Shown here: piece by piece, positions 27,370 through 35,763 of the stretch
How the letters are laid out: the number at the start of each line of letters is the position of its first letter
How positions within the stretch are numbered: position 1 is the first letter of the stretch
Assembly (NCBI GenBank): GCA_045110515.1
Contig: JBGCGD010000003.1
Coordinates: 124,001-188,000 of the forward strand
DNA: 64,000 nt
Direction of reading: 5' to 3'
DNA from: Granulosicoccus sp045110515
GTDB lineage: Bacteria > Pseudomonadota > Gammaproteobacteria > Granulosicoccales > Granulosicoccaceae
Translations under genes and position numbers: made by a program
Notes under the pieces: generated by a model
Seen by the model: only the letters and a program-made list of their open reading frames with translations
The model's database searches: none
What the model was told of the DNA's origin: nothing

Positions 27370-27639
27370 GTGAAAAAGATGTTTGTTGGTGGCCTGCCAC
27401 TTGAGTCCACGGAAGATACTGTGACAGAAATGTTCAATGAATATGGCAAGGTGCGGTCTATCAAACTTGCCTCTGACGTATTTACTGGCAAATGCAAAGG
27501 CTTTGGTTTTGTTGAAATGGAAGGGCACGAAGCCCGTGCCGCAATCGCAGCTCTGAACGGCAAAATCGTTGGCGACAAATCTTTAAAAGTGCAGTTTGAA
27601 GAACCACGCAAAGGTGGAAAGCGCGGAGGCCGTCGCTAA
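27370..27639 (+). CDS. RRM-type RNA-binding protein
   Basis: Compact single RNA-recognition-motif protein of 89 aa. RNP2 is MFVGGL at residues 4-9 and RNP1 is KGFGFVEM at 43-50. The tail EEPRKGGKRGGRR is short and basic, rich in Gly and Arg. Such small RRM proteins occur in cyanobacteria and scattered proteobacteria, where some respond to cold and bind mRNA. The start is GTG at 27370, supported by GAGG 7 bases upstream. It stands alone, and a hairpin follows its stop. Confidence 0.92.
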   Translation: MKKMFVGGLPLESTEDTVTEMFNEYGKVRSIKLASDVFTGKCKGFGFVEMEGHEARAAIAALNGKIVGDKSLKVQFEEPRKGGKRGGRR

Positions 27640-27655
27640 AAACCTGCATTTTCCG

Positions 27656-27685
27656 GCCAGCAGTAGCGCAAAATTTGCTGCTGGC
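27656..27685 (+). terminator. Hairpin after the RRM gene, possible terminator
   Basis: GCCAGCAG (27656-27663) pairs exactly with CTGCTGGC (27678-27685). The loop itself contains a short GCAAA/TTTGC pairing. The following sequence is only moderately T-rich. Confidence 0.5.
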
Positions 27686-27744
27686 TACATTCTTCCCCCG
27701 CTAATGACACCACAATCAATCAAGTCCGAATGACTTTAGCCACC

Positions 27745-27750
27745 TATAAT
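27745..27750 (+). promoter_or_regulatory. Candidate -10 box for trmB
   Basis: A perfect TATAAT lies 59 bases upstream of the trmB ATG. I do not see a good -35 at the right distance. Confidence 0.3.
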
Positions 27751-27809
27751 GTGGTGTAGGAGTAGTGTTTAGTGTCTGCCGAAGGGGCAGCTCGCTTATC
27801 GGAGTTTTG

Positions 27810-28550
27810 ATGACCATCCCTGACAAGGTCAACGCTGACCGTCAGCCTGCAACACAGACGAACGCAGAAGAGCGCCTCACAAGACGTTCTATCCGTAGTT
27901 TTGTCGTCAGAAATGGCCGCACAACAGCCGCACAAACAGACGCACTGCAACGACTCCTGCCTAAGTTCGGCATCCCCTATTCCGATACTCCATTGGATTT
28001 GAGTGACGCCTTTGACCGAACTGCCCCAGTGTGGCTTGAAATCGGCTTTGGCAACGGTGATGTATTGATCAACATGGGCAGCAACAACCCGGAGGTCAAC
28101 GTCCTAGGTGCAGAAGTGCATGAGTCCGGTATTGGCCATGCACTGATTGGTGTCGAACAAAATACGCTAAACAATGTTCGGTTGATTCAGCATGACGCCA
28201 TGGAAATCCTGGAGAACATGCTCCCACCAGACTGCCTCGATAAAGTGCTACTGCTTTTCCCCGACCCCTGGCACAAAAAACGGCACCACAAACGTCGTAT
28301 CGTTCAAGAAGACTTCCTTAATGCCGTGGCACGAACACTGAAGCCAGGAGGCATCCTCCACTGTGCAACCGATTGGGCAGAATACGGTGAGTGGATGATC
28401 GAAAAATTGGAAAGTGACACCCGATTCGACAATTGTGCTGGCCCCGGAAACGGTTCTCCACGCCCCGATTGGCGGCCCGTCACGCGCTTTGAACAGCGCG
28501 GTCATCGCCTTGGGCATGAGGTCATCGATTTACTCTACTTTGTTAAATAA
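27810..28550 (+). CDS. trmB: tRNA (guanine-N7-)-methyltransferase
   Basis: SAM-dependent enzyme forming m7G46 in the variable loop of tRNA. The SAM motif LEIGFGNGD lies at about residue 76. The TrmB hallmark LLFPDPWHKKRHHKRRIVQ is in the middle, and the C-terminus ends HRLGHEVIDLLYF. The start ATG at 27810 (246 aa) has GGAG 5 bases upstream. An earlier in-frame start at 27765 has no such support. The permease gene follows 45 bases later. Confidence 0.95.
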   Translation: MTIPDKVNADRQPATQTNAEERLTRRSIRSFVVRNGRTTAAQTDALQRLLPKFGIPYSDTPLDLSDAFDRTAPVWLEIGFGNGDVLINMGSNNPEVNVLGAEVHESGIGHALIGVEQNTLNNVRLIQHDAMEILENMLPPDCLDKVLLLFPDPWHKKRHHKRRIVQEDFLNAVARTLKPGGILHCATDWAEYGEWMIEKLESDTRFDNCAGPGNGSPRPDWRPVTRFEQRGHRLGHEVIDLLYFVK

Positions 28551-28595
28551 TCGACCAATGGATGCAACATACGCCAACACGGCTTGCAAGGCCCT

Positions 28596-30452
28596 ATGAT
28601 TGAGCAGCTCACACTCAGCACCGAAATGATGCTGGTCTTGGGCTTGCTCGTTGTCACGATTATCCTGTTCGCGTTCGAAATTGTGCGAGTCGATTTGGCG
28701 GCAATCTGCGTCATGGTTCTCTTGGGCCTTAGCACCATGTTGCCGGGAATCGAACCTTTAATCTCCCGTCAAGATTTGTTTTCCGGCTTTTCCAGTAACG
28801 CCGTTATATCCGTGATAGCCGTTATGATCATTGGCGCTGGTTTGGATAAAACCGGGCTGATGGGTCGGCTTGCCTCCGTAATTCTGCAAAAAGGCGGTAA
28901 AACCGAAAAACGCATTATCCCTTTGGTATCAGGAACAGTCGCCATTATTTCAAGCTTTATGCAAAATATTGGGGCTGCAGCATTGTTCCTACCGGTGGTC
29001 TCACGCATTAGCGCAAGAACAGAAATACCGATGTCTCGTCTGCTCATGCCCATGGGCTTCTGCGCCATTTTGGGCGGCACGATCACAATGATCGGCTCAA
29101 GTCCGCTAATACTTCTCAATGATTTATTGATCTCGTCTAACAAGACACTTCCGGCCGATCAACAAATGGAAACCTTCGGGCTGTTTTCAGTCACGCCCAT
29201 CGGAATAGCGTTGGTTATCACCGGTATCGTCTACTTCATCATTGCCGGGCGTTTCATCCTCCCATCTACCAGTGACTCTAGCGGCAACCGAACATCACGC
29301 GCCTCCGAGTACTTTGAAAACCTCTACGGCATCAAGGGTGAGCTGGTCGAGGTTCGTATTACCGATGACAGCCCCCAAGTGGGCATGTCGATACACCAGG
29401 TAGAGGAAACGAGTGCAAACACACCCCTAATGCTGGCCCTATACAGTGGCGATGTGGTGAAAGTTCCCCCTGATCGTGAAGAAATGATCTGGGTAAATAC
29501 CCGCTTAGGCCTCATGGGAGATCGCGAGCAAATAGCCAAATATTGCGAAGAAAATCATTGGCAAATATTAGGAGAACCCGATCGCTTTGCTGACGTGCTT
29601 AATCCGCAACATGGCGGCATCGCAGAAGTCGTTATTCCTCCGGGCTCGGGGCTGGTAGGTCAACTCATTGGCGACATCAAGCCACGCAGAAATTTCGGCA
29701 CGAATATATTGCAGATCTATCGCAATGAGGAAATCATCAAACGCGGTTTCCGTGACCAGAAACTCCATGCGGGAGATACCTTGGTTGTGCACGCCAGCTG
29801 GAAGGATCTAAAAAGCCTGTCTAGAAATCGTGACTTCGTGCTTGCTACTGATGTGAAGTATGAAGACTTACGGACCAATAAAATCAAAGAGGCGCTCATC
29901 TTTTTTTCTTTGGCGCTAACCCTTTTCCTGCTGACCGATAGCCTGTCCATTTCATTGCTGACGGGAGCTGTGGGCATGATCCTCTCCGGCGTGTTGACCA
30001 TCGATGAAGCCTACGATGCAGTCAGCTGGCAAACTGTGTTTTTATTAGCCAGCCTAATTCCACTGGGTATTGCAGTTGACCAAACAGGCACCGCTGCTTG
30101 GATTGCGCAGGAAATTCTACTACTGGTCGGAGACGTACCTAATTGGGTGTTACAAGTCGTCATCGCACTGCTAGCCACCTTCTTCACGCTGGTTATGTCG
30201 AACATTGGCGCAACGGTGTTACTGGTTCCACTGGCAGTTAACATGGCCGTAGCGGTGGGTGCAGACCCAGGAATATTCGCCCTGACAGTAGCGATATCAA
30301 CTTCCAACTCTTTTCTTATTCCTACGCATCAAGTTAATGCGCTGCTAATGGGCCCGGGCGGCTATCAAGTTGCCGATTTCATGCGTGCTGGCGGTTTGAT
30401 GACTATCCTGTTCTTGATTGTCAGCCTTCTGATGCTCAACTTAGTCATCTAG
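28596..30452 (+). CDS. SLC13-type permease with two TrkA-C domains
   Basis: Inner-membrane transporter of the divalent anion/Na+ symporter group. N-terminal membrane helices include the conserved SSFMQNIGAAALFLP, and the C-terminal half has the matching VMSNIGATVLLVPLA. Between them, at about residues 230-410, lie two soluble TrkA-C (RCK-C) domains that may bind a regulatory ligand. It is 618 aa from the ATG at 28596, which has AAGG 4 bases upstream. A TTG at 28584 is an alternative. E. coli YfbS has the same layout. The substrate (sulfate, dicarboxylate or other) cannot be told. Confidence 0.88.
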   Translation: MIEQLTLSTEMMLVLGLLVVTIILFAFEIVRVDLAAICVMVLLGLSTMLPGIEPLISRQDLFSGFSSNAVISVIAVMIIGAGLDKTGLMGRLASVILQKGGKTEKRIIPLVSGTVAIISSFMQNIGAAALFLPVVSRISARTEIPMSRLLMPMGFCAILGGTITMIGSSPLILLNDLLISSNKTLPADQQMETFGLFSVTPIGIALVITGIVYFIIAGRFILPSTSDSSGNRTSRASEYFENLYGIKGELVEVRITDDSPQVGMSIHQVEETSANTPLMLALYSGDVVKVPPDREEMIWVNTRLGLMGDREQIAKYCEENHWQILGEPDRFADVLNPQHGGIAEVVIPPGSGLVGQLIGDIKPRRNFGTNILQIYRNEEIIKRGFRDQKLHAGDTLVVHASWKDLKSLSRNRDFVLATDVKYEDLRTNKIKEALIFFSLALTLFLLTDSLSISLLTGAVGMILSGVLTIDEAYDAVSWQTVFLLASLIPLGIAVDQTGTAAWIAQEILLLVGDVPNWVLQVVIALLATFFTLVMSNIGATVLLVPLAVNMAVAVGADPGIFALTVAISTSNSFLIPTHQVNALLMGPGGYQVADFMRAGGLMTILFLIVSLLMLNLVI

Positions 30453-30614
30453 GTGATCATCCGCTGACACCTGCTAGTCAGCACAAACAACGTATTCCAC
30501 CAGTTAATCCATTTTGGGAATTCGATGAAGGGATTATCGATACAAGTACGCATGGTCGCGCTGGCCGGCTCATCATCGTCGATGCTATAAAGCTAGGCAA
30601 GCCTTGCCAATAAT
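30453..30614. other. Convergent intergenic gap with two short hairpins
   Basis: This gap separates the rightward permease and the leftward CDP-alcohol phosphotransferase. GCTGAC (30463-30468) pairs with GTCAGC (30477-30482). GGCAA (30596-30600) pairs with TTGCC (30604-30608) and is followed by AATAATTT. Either may end transcription, but both are weak. Confidence 0.35.
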
Positions 30615-31289
30615 TTAATGACTAACACGCTCCACCAAGCGCTTAAGTCTGCGCACAAGTGTTCCTACGCACCCGAATACCATTAACCAAAGACCCAGAC
30701 TTAGAACGTCTGATGACGTCATGCCCATTGTTTTGAGCACAGGCAATACTCCCACAAGTGAGGCAAGCAACAACACAAACGTTGTCAGTGCCATACGCTG
30801 TGGTTTAGCCATCGGCCCTACGTAGTCCATAGAGCCGTCCACCCCGTGCCCGAACTCGCGGACATAGGACAATAAAACAGCCAAAACCGATAGTACGAGA
30901 GCCAAGGTCATATCGTCAGCAGCGAATCCTATCCCGACAAAAAACAAGATGTCGGAGAACCTATCCGGGATTTCGTTCCATAGGGCGCCTGTCGGTGGCC
31001 TAACAGATGACTCCATAGCGACCATCCCATCCAACAAATTGCACAATAAACGCAGTTGACAACAAAGAGCCGCGCCGACGAACAAGGAGGGTTGCCAGCG
31101 CAAAGAAATATCAGCACTGAGCCACAGGGCGACAAACCCTATAACTGCGAATATTAGGCTGGCCAGAGATATACGGTTAGCACTAATGCCCTTCTTTGTT
31201 AAGTAAAGCGCTAAACGCTGAGCCCAGTAATGATTTCGACTTGATATAGGCCGTCTGTTTACAGAAGAATCAGCATTAGGCGAACTCAT
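30615..31289 (-). CDS. CDP-alcohol phosphatidyltransferase family protein, variant motif
   Basis: Integral membrane enzyme (224 aa, about six membrane segments) of the family that replaces the CMP of a CDP-lipid with an alcohol. The canonical pattern D-x2-D-G-x2-A-R-x8-G-x3-D-x3-D is altered. The sequence reads N84-x2-D87-G-x2-A-M92, then G101-x3-N105-x3-D109-x3-D113. The first and third acidic positions are Asn and the Arg is Met. A similar NLLDG...NE-x2-D form occurs in a YnbA/YnjF-like subgroup, from memory. The ATG at 31289 overlaps the stop of the CdsA-like gene as ATGA, so the two are coupled. The product lipid is unknown. Confidence 0.78.
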   Translation of the reverse strand: MSSPNADSSVNRRPISSRNHYWAQRLALYLTKKGISANRISLASLIFAVIGFVALWLSADISLRWQPSLFVGAALCCQLRLLCNLLDGMVAMESSVRPPTGALWNEIPDRFSDILFFVGIGFAADDMTLALVLSVLAVLLSYVREFGHGVDGSMDYVGPMAKPQRMALTTFVLLLASLVGVLPVLKTMGMTSSDVLSLGLWLMVFGCVGTLVRRLKRLVERVSH

Positions 31290-32248
31290 GAGACATCCCA
31301 ACCATAGCGAACCAGATGAAAAAACACTGGCGCTGAAAATAGCACTGAATCTAAACGATCGATAAACCCTCCATGGCCTGAAATAGTTTTACCCCAGTCC
31401 TTAACACCCTTATCGCGCTTTATCGCAGACAATACAAGCCCGCCCATCAGTCCCATAAGAGCACAGACGAATGCTAATGCACCCGCTTGAATGGGTGTAA
31501 ACGGAGTAATCCAGAAAAGCGCAGCACCGATGAACGTAGCGCTCAACACACCGCCTACTGCGCCTTCTATCGTTTTAGACGGTGACAAAACAGGGGCAAT
31601 GGGATGCTTACCATACAACTTGCCCCAAACATACTGCAATACGTCGCTTATCTGCACGACAAACACCAGAAACGCAATAAGCAAAACCTCTCGCCCTTCA
31701 TAGCCTGGAATCGTTAAACTTAAAAGCGCAGGCACATGTGATGCACAAAAAACACAGATCATCAGCGCCCATTGTGTCTGCGCTATTCGCTCTAAAAATT
31801 GTGTGGTATCACCACGCAAAGTGGACAATATAGGTAAGAGTAAAAATGAATAGACCGGTATAAATATAGAGTACAGTCCATACCACTCCATACTGACCAA
31901 ATAGTATTGTGCTGGCAGCACAATGGCGAATGCACAAAACAAAGAGAGACGTTCTGCTTCAAAATCGGGGGTTATTGCAACAAACTCTTTCAGAGCAAAA
32001 AAAGAGCAAATGGCAAACAAAATAACAACACCGGTTTTTCCCAGCATGAATGCCGCGCCAATCAAAACAACCATCACCCACCATGCCTGAACACGATCAT
32101 TGAAATTATCAATCGTGAGCTGGTTGTTCTGATTGCTCTTACGTTTTAGTAGTTGTCCGGTGATTGTCGCGGTGACTAGCACCGCCAGGACCAAACAAAA
32201 AAGCTGAATTAGATCGGTGTGTGATTGAGTTAGTGTTGTTTCAGTCAT
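31286..32248 (-). CDS. Phosphatidate cytidylyltransferase family protein (CdsA/YnbB-like)
   Basis: Polytopic membrane enzyme of 320 aa predicted to make CDP-diacylglycerol from phosphatidate and CTP. The C-terminal CDS signature is present: SAIKRDKGVKDWG followed by SGHGGFIDRLDS. The preceding ISDVLQYVWGK and LSPSKTIEGAVGG are also typical. I chose the ATG at 32248 (MTETTLTQ). An upstream start at 32302 would add 18 residues. The downstream gene is a CDP-alcohol phosphotransferase read from an overlapping ATGA, which recalls the E. coli ynbB/ynbA pair. The usual cdsA context (uppS, dxr, rseP) is absent, so this is probably not the housekeeping copy. Confidence 0.85.
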   Translation of the reverse strand: MTETTLTQSHTDLIQLFCLVLAVLVTATITGQLLKRKSNQNNQLTIDNFNDRVQAWWVMVVLIGAAFMLGKTGVVILFAICSFFALKEFVAITPDFEAERLSLFCAFAIVLPAQYYLVSMEWYGLYSIFIPVYSFLLLPILSTLRGDTTQFLERIAQTQWALMICVFCASHVPALLSLTIPGYEGREVLLIAFLVFVVQISDVLQYVWGKLYGKHPIAPVLSPSKTIEGAVGGVLSATFIGAALFWITPFTPIQAGALAFVCALMGLMGGLVLSAIKRDKGVKDWGKTISGHGGFIDRLDSVLFSAPVFFHLVRYGWDVS

Positions 32249-32347
32249 GAGCCGAAACCTCAGTATGCCTGTAGGTATTTGCGTTATGCGGCACAGCCAC
32301 AAATTTTATATACGTACCTATAAGGTCAAAAGGTGTAACGCAAAAAA

Positions 32348-34513
32348 CTAGGATTCGTCCGAATAGTAGTCCATTGACTTTCGATAACGTTTCATAAAAT
32401 GCAGCCACCATCCAGTGAAGTATAACATTCCAATAAACAGCACCCAGAACTTAACTTTCGGCGTGTTCCATGGAACAACCGTCGCCTCTCTTGCCGCAGC
32501 CAATGATGGTGCGTGCTGCAAATAGAACGATGCATCATCGTTAACCTGCTCTACAGATGCCACGTAACGATCGACATCCTGAGCAGCCACTTCATTTTTA
32601 AGCGTGGAGTAATTAAACGTGATGGTAGCTAGTGACTCAGCTTCATTGATGACAGCGCTTTTTGAAAACGTCAGCCATTCATTGCTCACAGACGCTTCTT
32701 GCAAATACATACGAATATCTGCTGATACCGGGACAACCCAAGTCTCCTGGATATCAATGGGATGTGTCAACTCATACGGATGACGTCGGCTATCTATCTT
32801 GCGCGGCAAATCAAGATTCGCAATAATGTCGTCAGCATACAACCAACGATGTTCTCCTACCTTTTCATCAGTATTCCAGAAATCTTCAATGGAATATCGC
32901 TCAGTTGATGTTGAGAGGTTGTTAGCGCTATCCTGATGTTCAATCGATTCCACTGCCGTGATTGATGGGAAAAGCACCTGATAGTAATCCAAGTACATTC
33001 TCTCTAAATCACCAGATGCACCCTCCTGCAAGTTGTTCCTAATCTGTTCCGCTAACAAGCCATACCTTTTGGACACCACGGTCAGTGCAGCAACAGATTC
33101 ATCCACCTGCTCACCTTGTTTCATCGAAGTTCGAACAAACTGCCCTCCCACGCCCGGCAGAGTAAGTTCCTTGTGCACAGCTAAACGAACGGCAGAACGC
33201 TTGTCGCTCATCGCTGTTAAAGAGACTGCATCGTCTGAGAGCACTAATGCCCGACCATAGTTCGGCTCGAAGATGTCTCCTAAGGCACCTGATTGACTCT
33301 CTCTAGTCGGGTCAATAAAATGCGACTCGCCATCTCGCTCTATATGAACAAGCGCATGATTAAAGGCTAGCAGCCTATAGGGATAGTCACCGGCTTCCAG
33401 CCCTCTAGCCGTATTAACTAGTGCGACAGTTGCGTCAACATCTAGCTTGTGAAGGATGGCAATAAGCAACTGAGCTTTGTCGCTGCTACTACCAAAACCG
33501 CGCCTGAGAGTTTCCTCGGGAGAAGCCGGAGCTTGAGAGCTCCGTGTTAAGTCGACCGACACCGTGCCAATTTCGGATTGCACCCACGTGAGTGCTGCAC
33601 CAATCTGTTCCTCTACGCTATCGTTTTCAGCACGGAAGTTGTCAGCCAGTTTTATAACTTCATCGCTAGCTTGTTTAGGCAACTGAAACAGGGAGCGCCC
33701 CCACGTGGCAACATCCTGCCAGCTTTCGAGATCGCTTAAAACTAACGTTCCCCGTTCTTCATGCCAAATGGGCACATTACGCTCGGCAGAGATTTTTTTA
33801 ACGTCTCGCTGCTCGTACACTAATTCCTGAACGCCCAGTTTATCCTTAACCGATACAGAATGACGATCTCCTCTTACACGACGATTAAGCGGTTGCTCTG
33901 AAGGGGCCAGCACCCGGACATGCTGTCGATCTAACGGAGTCCATACCTCCGTCTGAAAACTAAATTCGCGATACCCGTCAAACACCGGGTTGTCACCGGA
34001 AATGGTATACGCATAACGAACGACATCACCAACTCTAAGATCGGCAACAACGGCGCTCAGCGTTACCACGCTGTCGTAGCTGAGTTCCTGAGTATTAATT
34101 GATTTTTCGGATACCGTGACTTCCGTATCCTGTGCCTTGTCGATTATTTGCCCGCCTCTGTTAACCAGTAATTCGTGCAGTTTCACGGTTTGATAAGCAG
34201 GATCAAACGAGATATCCAATGTTGAAAAACTCTCAACACCAAATTCATTCGTTAAAGAAAATTCACTCGCGTTGTAAGTTTGCGAATCGCCTTTTTTTAA
34301 GGCGTTAATTTGCACATCACTCAGATGTTCATGCAGAGCATACTCTGAGTCAACAGGGGTCGATGCCGACTGAAACGCAGGCACTGGCTTAACCCAGTCG
34401 GGTGCAGCCTCAAAGGCCCCTGAAACCACGGCGGCCGATGATGTTATCTGGAAGCCAAAACATAGCAATAGGCCAACCAGTATCTGTTGACCCTCTTTTA
34501 GACGTTGTGCCAT
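32348..34513 (-). CDS. DUF3857/transglutaminase-like protein with catalytic Cys replaced
   Basis: Exported 721-aa protein. A signal segment lies at about 11-28, DUF3857 at roughly 50-220, a transglutaminase-like core at about 280-410, and a single membrane helix near 687-706 with a short basic tail. In related proteins the core has G-D-C-K-D-K-A; here 341-347 reads GSSSDKA, so the nucleophile is Ser343. The partner residues H386 (FNHALVH) and D401 (FIDPT) are kept. The domain may thus be a non-catalytic peptide or protein binder, or use serine. It is flanked by gaps of 86 and 99 bases and may be transcribed alone. Confidence 0.82.
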   Translation of the reverse strand: MAQRLKEGQQILVGLLLCFGFQITSSAAVVSGAFEAAPDWVKPVPAFQSASTPVDSEYALHEHLSDVQINALKKGDSQTYNASEFSLTNEFGVESFSTLDISFDPAYQTVKLHELLVNRGGQIIDKAQDTEVTVSEKSINTQELSYDSVVTLSAVVADLRVGDVVRYAYTISGDNPVFDGYREFSFQTEVWTPLDRQHVRVLAPSEQPLNRRVRGDRHSVSVKDKLGVQELVYEQRDVKKISAERNVPIWHEERGTLVLSDLESWQDVATWGRSLFQLPKQASDEVIKLADNFRAENDSVEEQIGAALTWVQSEIGTVSVDLTRSSQAPASPEETLRRGFGSSSDKAQLLIAILHKLDVDATVALVNTARGLEAGDYPYRLLAFNHALVHIERDGESHFIDPTRESQSGALGDIFEPNYGRALVLSDDAVSLTAMSDKRSAVRLAVHKELTLPGVGGQFVRTSMKQGEQVDESVAALTVVSKRYGLLAEQIRNNLQEGASGDLERMYLDYYQVLFPSITAVESIEHQDSANNLSTSTERYSIEDFWNTDEKVGEHRWLYADDIIANLDLPRKIDSRRHPYELTHPIDIQETWVVPVSADIRMYLQEASVSNEWLTFSKSAVINEAESLATITFNYSTLKNEVAAQDVDRYVASVEQVNDDASFYLQHAPSLAAAREATVVPWNTPKVKFWVLFIGMLYFTGWWLHFMKRYRKSMDYYSDES

Positions 34514-34599
34514 CCTGCCCCTGACTACAGCCGTAACTGACGTGAACCCGACTCTATTTAATCGGCGTTAATCAGTTAAATATGCAGTCAACAAGCCAA

Positions 34600-35691
34600 T
34601 TACGTGAGCCGCGACACATCTCCAGCTAACCAACCCAGCGGATCATCACGTTCCACCCCATCCATAAACTGCCGAGAGCGCTCCCGGTGGGTTACTTGGT
34701 AAACCAGCCCGATCCAATTTCCAACCAGCGCCTCTGCGCTGTCATGCCAGGTATTGGGCAGACGATGCGTCACTAGATGCTCTGGAAAAGCCGGTATAGG
34801 TCGGTCGTTTTCCATAGCGACAGCAACTCTACCCTTAAACTCATCAAACAACGCTTTGGTGTGCCGATCAAAATAATGCTGAGGGATGGGTGGGTAACTA
34901 TCGAAATGCCCATCAATGAATTTCCCAACATCTCGCTTGTACTCTTTCATGAGGCTGATGCTGTCGTATTCAGGGTGTCCTTGAAAAAATACGGTACGAA
35001 AACCGTCTGGACTAACAGCTAATTGCACACCCGGTTCCTCACCGGTAATAAGCACATGCAATCCGGCTTCCGTTAATTGAGTTTCCGTCACTTCATTAAA
35101 TCTGGAATGTGGAACCACTACGCGGGTATTAATGTCCTGCACAAGTGGATGATCTTTCTTAACAACATCGTGCTCGTATACACCCCAACATTTTTTTCCT
35201 AAACCACGCCGTTTAATATTGTGACGAGCGAGTACAACAGCATGGGTAGCAAGACAGGAACACAATGTTGAAGTAACGTTCTCATCAGCCCAATCAATCA
35301 CCCTACGCAGAGGATCCCAAAAAATCTCTTCGCTGAGATCGGGACTGGTGACGTTAGCTCCAGTAATAATCAAGGCATCGAGCCCATTCTCCATTATTGA
35401 AGACAGCGGCTCATAGTATTTATCGATATGCGCACGAGCCACATCTCCCCGCGGAATCTCATCGAGAGTAAACGGATGGATGTAGAACTGTGAAATGGGA
35501 TTACTCGAACCGACGAGCCTGAGAAATTGTCGCTCCGTGGCCCCTAAGGCGGCATCAGGCATCATGTTGAGCAGGCCAATGTGCAACGCGCGAATATCCT
35601 GCAACTGAGCGCGCTCTGGCGACAGGATTCTATACCCCTCACCCCGCAGACGCTCGAAGCTGGGCAACTCATTATGGGCGACAAGTGGCAT
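34600..35691 (-). CDS. metA: Homoserine O-acyltransferase, MetA family
   Basis: Transfers a succinyl (or acetyl) group from CoA to homoserine, the committed step of methionine synthesis. The probable catalytic triad is C146 (STLCSCLATH), H239 and E241 (FFQGHPEYD). LNMMPDAALGATERQF near the N-terminus is typical of the family. It has 363 aa, slightly longer than E. coli MetA (309), with an extended C-terminus. The donor (succinyl or acetyl) cannot be decided by eye. It is the last of a leftward ypfJ / ATPase / metA run, 72 bases after the ATPase gene. I do not recognise a SAM riboswitch there. Confidence 0.92.
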   Translation of the reverse strand: MPLVAHNELPSFERLRGEGYRILSPERAQLQDIRALHIGLLNMMPDAALGATERQFLRLVGSSNPISQFYIHPFTLDEIPRGDVARAHIDKYYEPLSSIMENGLDALIITGANVTSPDLSEEIFWDPLRRVIDWADENVTSTLCSCLATHAVVLARHNIKRRGLGKKCWGVYEHDVVKKDHPLVQDINTRVVVPHSRFNEVTETQLTEAGLHVLITGEEPGVQLAVSPDGFRTVFFQGHPEYDSISLMKEYKRDVGKFIDGHFDSYPPIPQHYFDRHTKALFDEFKGRVAVAMENDRPIPAFPEHLVTHRLPNTWHDSAEALVGNWIGLVYQVTHRERSRQFMDGVERDDPLGWLAGDVSRLT

Positions 35692-35717
35692 GGGTCAACC
35701 TCAGTAAAAGACAGTCA

Positions 35718-35739
35718 CCCTCTCGGAATTTCGAGTGGG
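35718..35739 (-). other. Short inverted repeat between the ATPase gene and metA
   Basis: CCCTCTCG (35718-35725) and CGAGTGGG (35732-35739) pair with one mismatch around GAATTT. It lies 27 bases upstream of metA and could be an RNA stem or an operator. Confidence 0.3.
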
Positions 35740-35763
35740 CGGATAAAGACAGCAACTAGGGCG

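Noticed and set aside
27118..27373. Two short open frames on opposite strands between the GIY-YIG and RRM genes.
   Set aside because: Neither has a ribosome-binding site or a recognisable motif, and they overlap each other. I treat the gap as non-coding.
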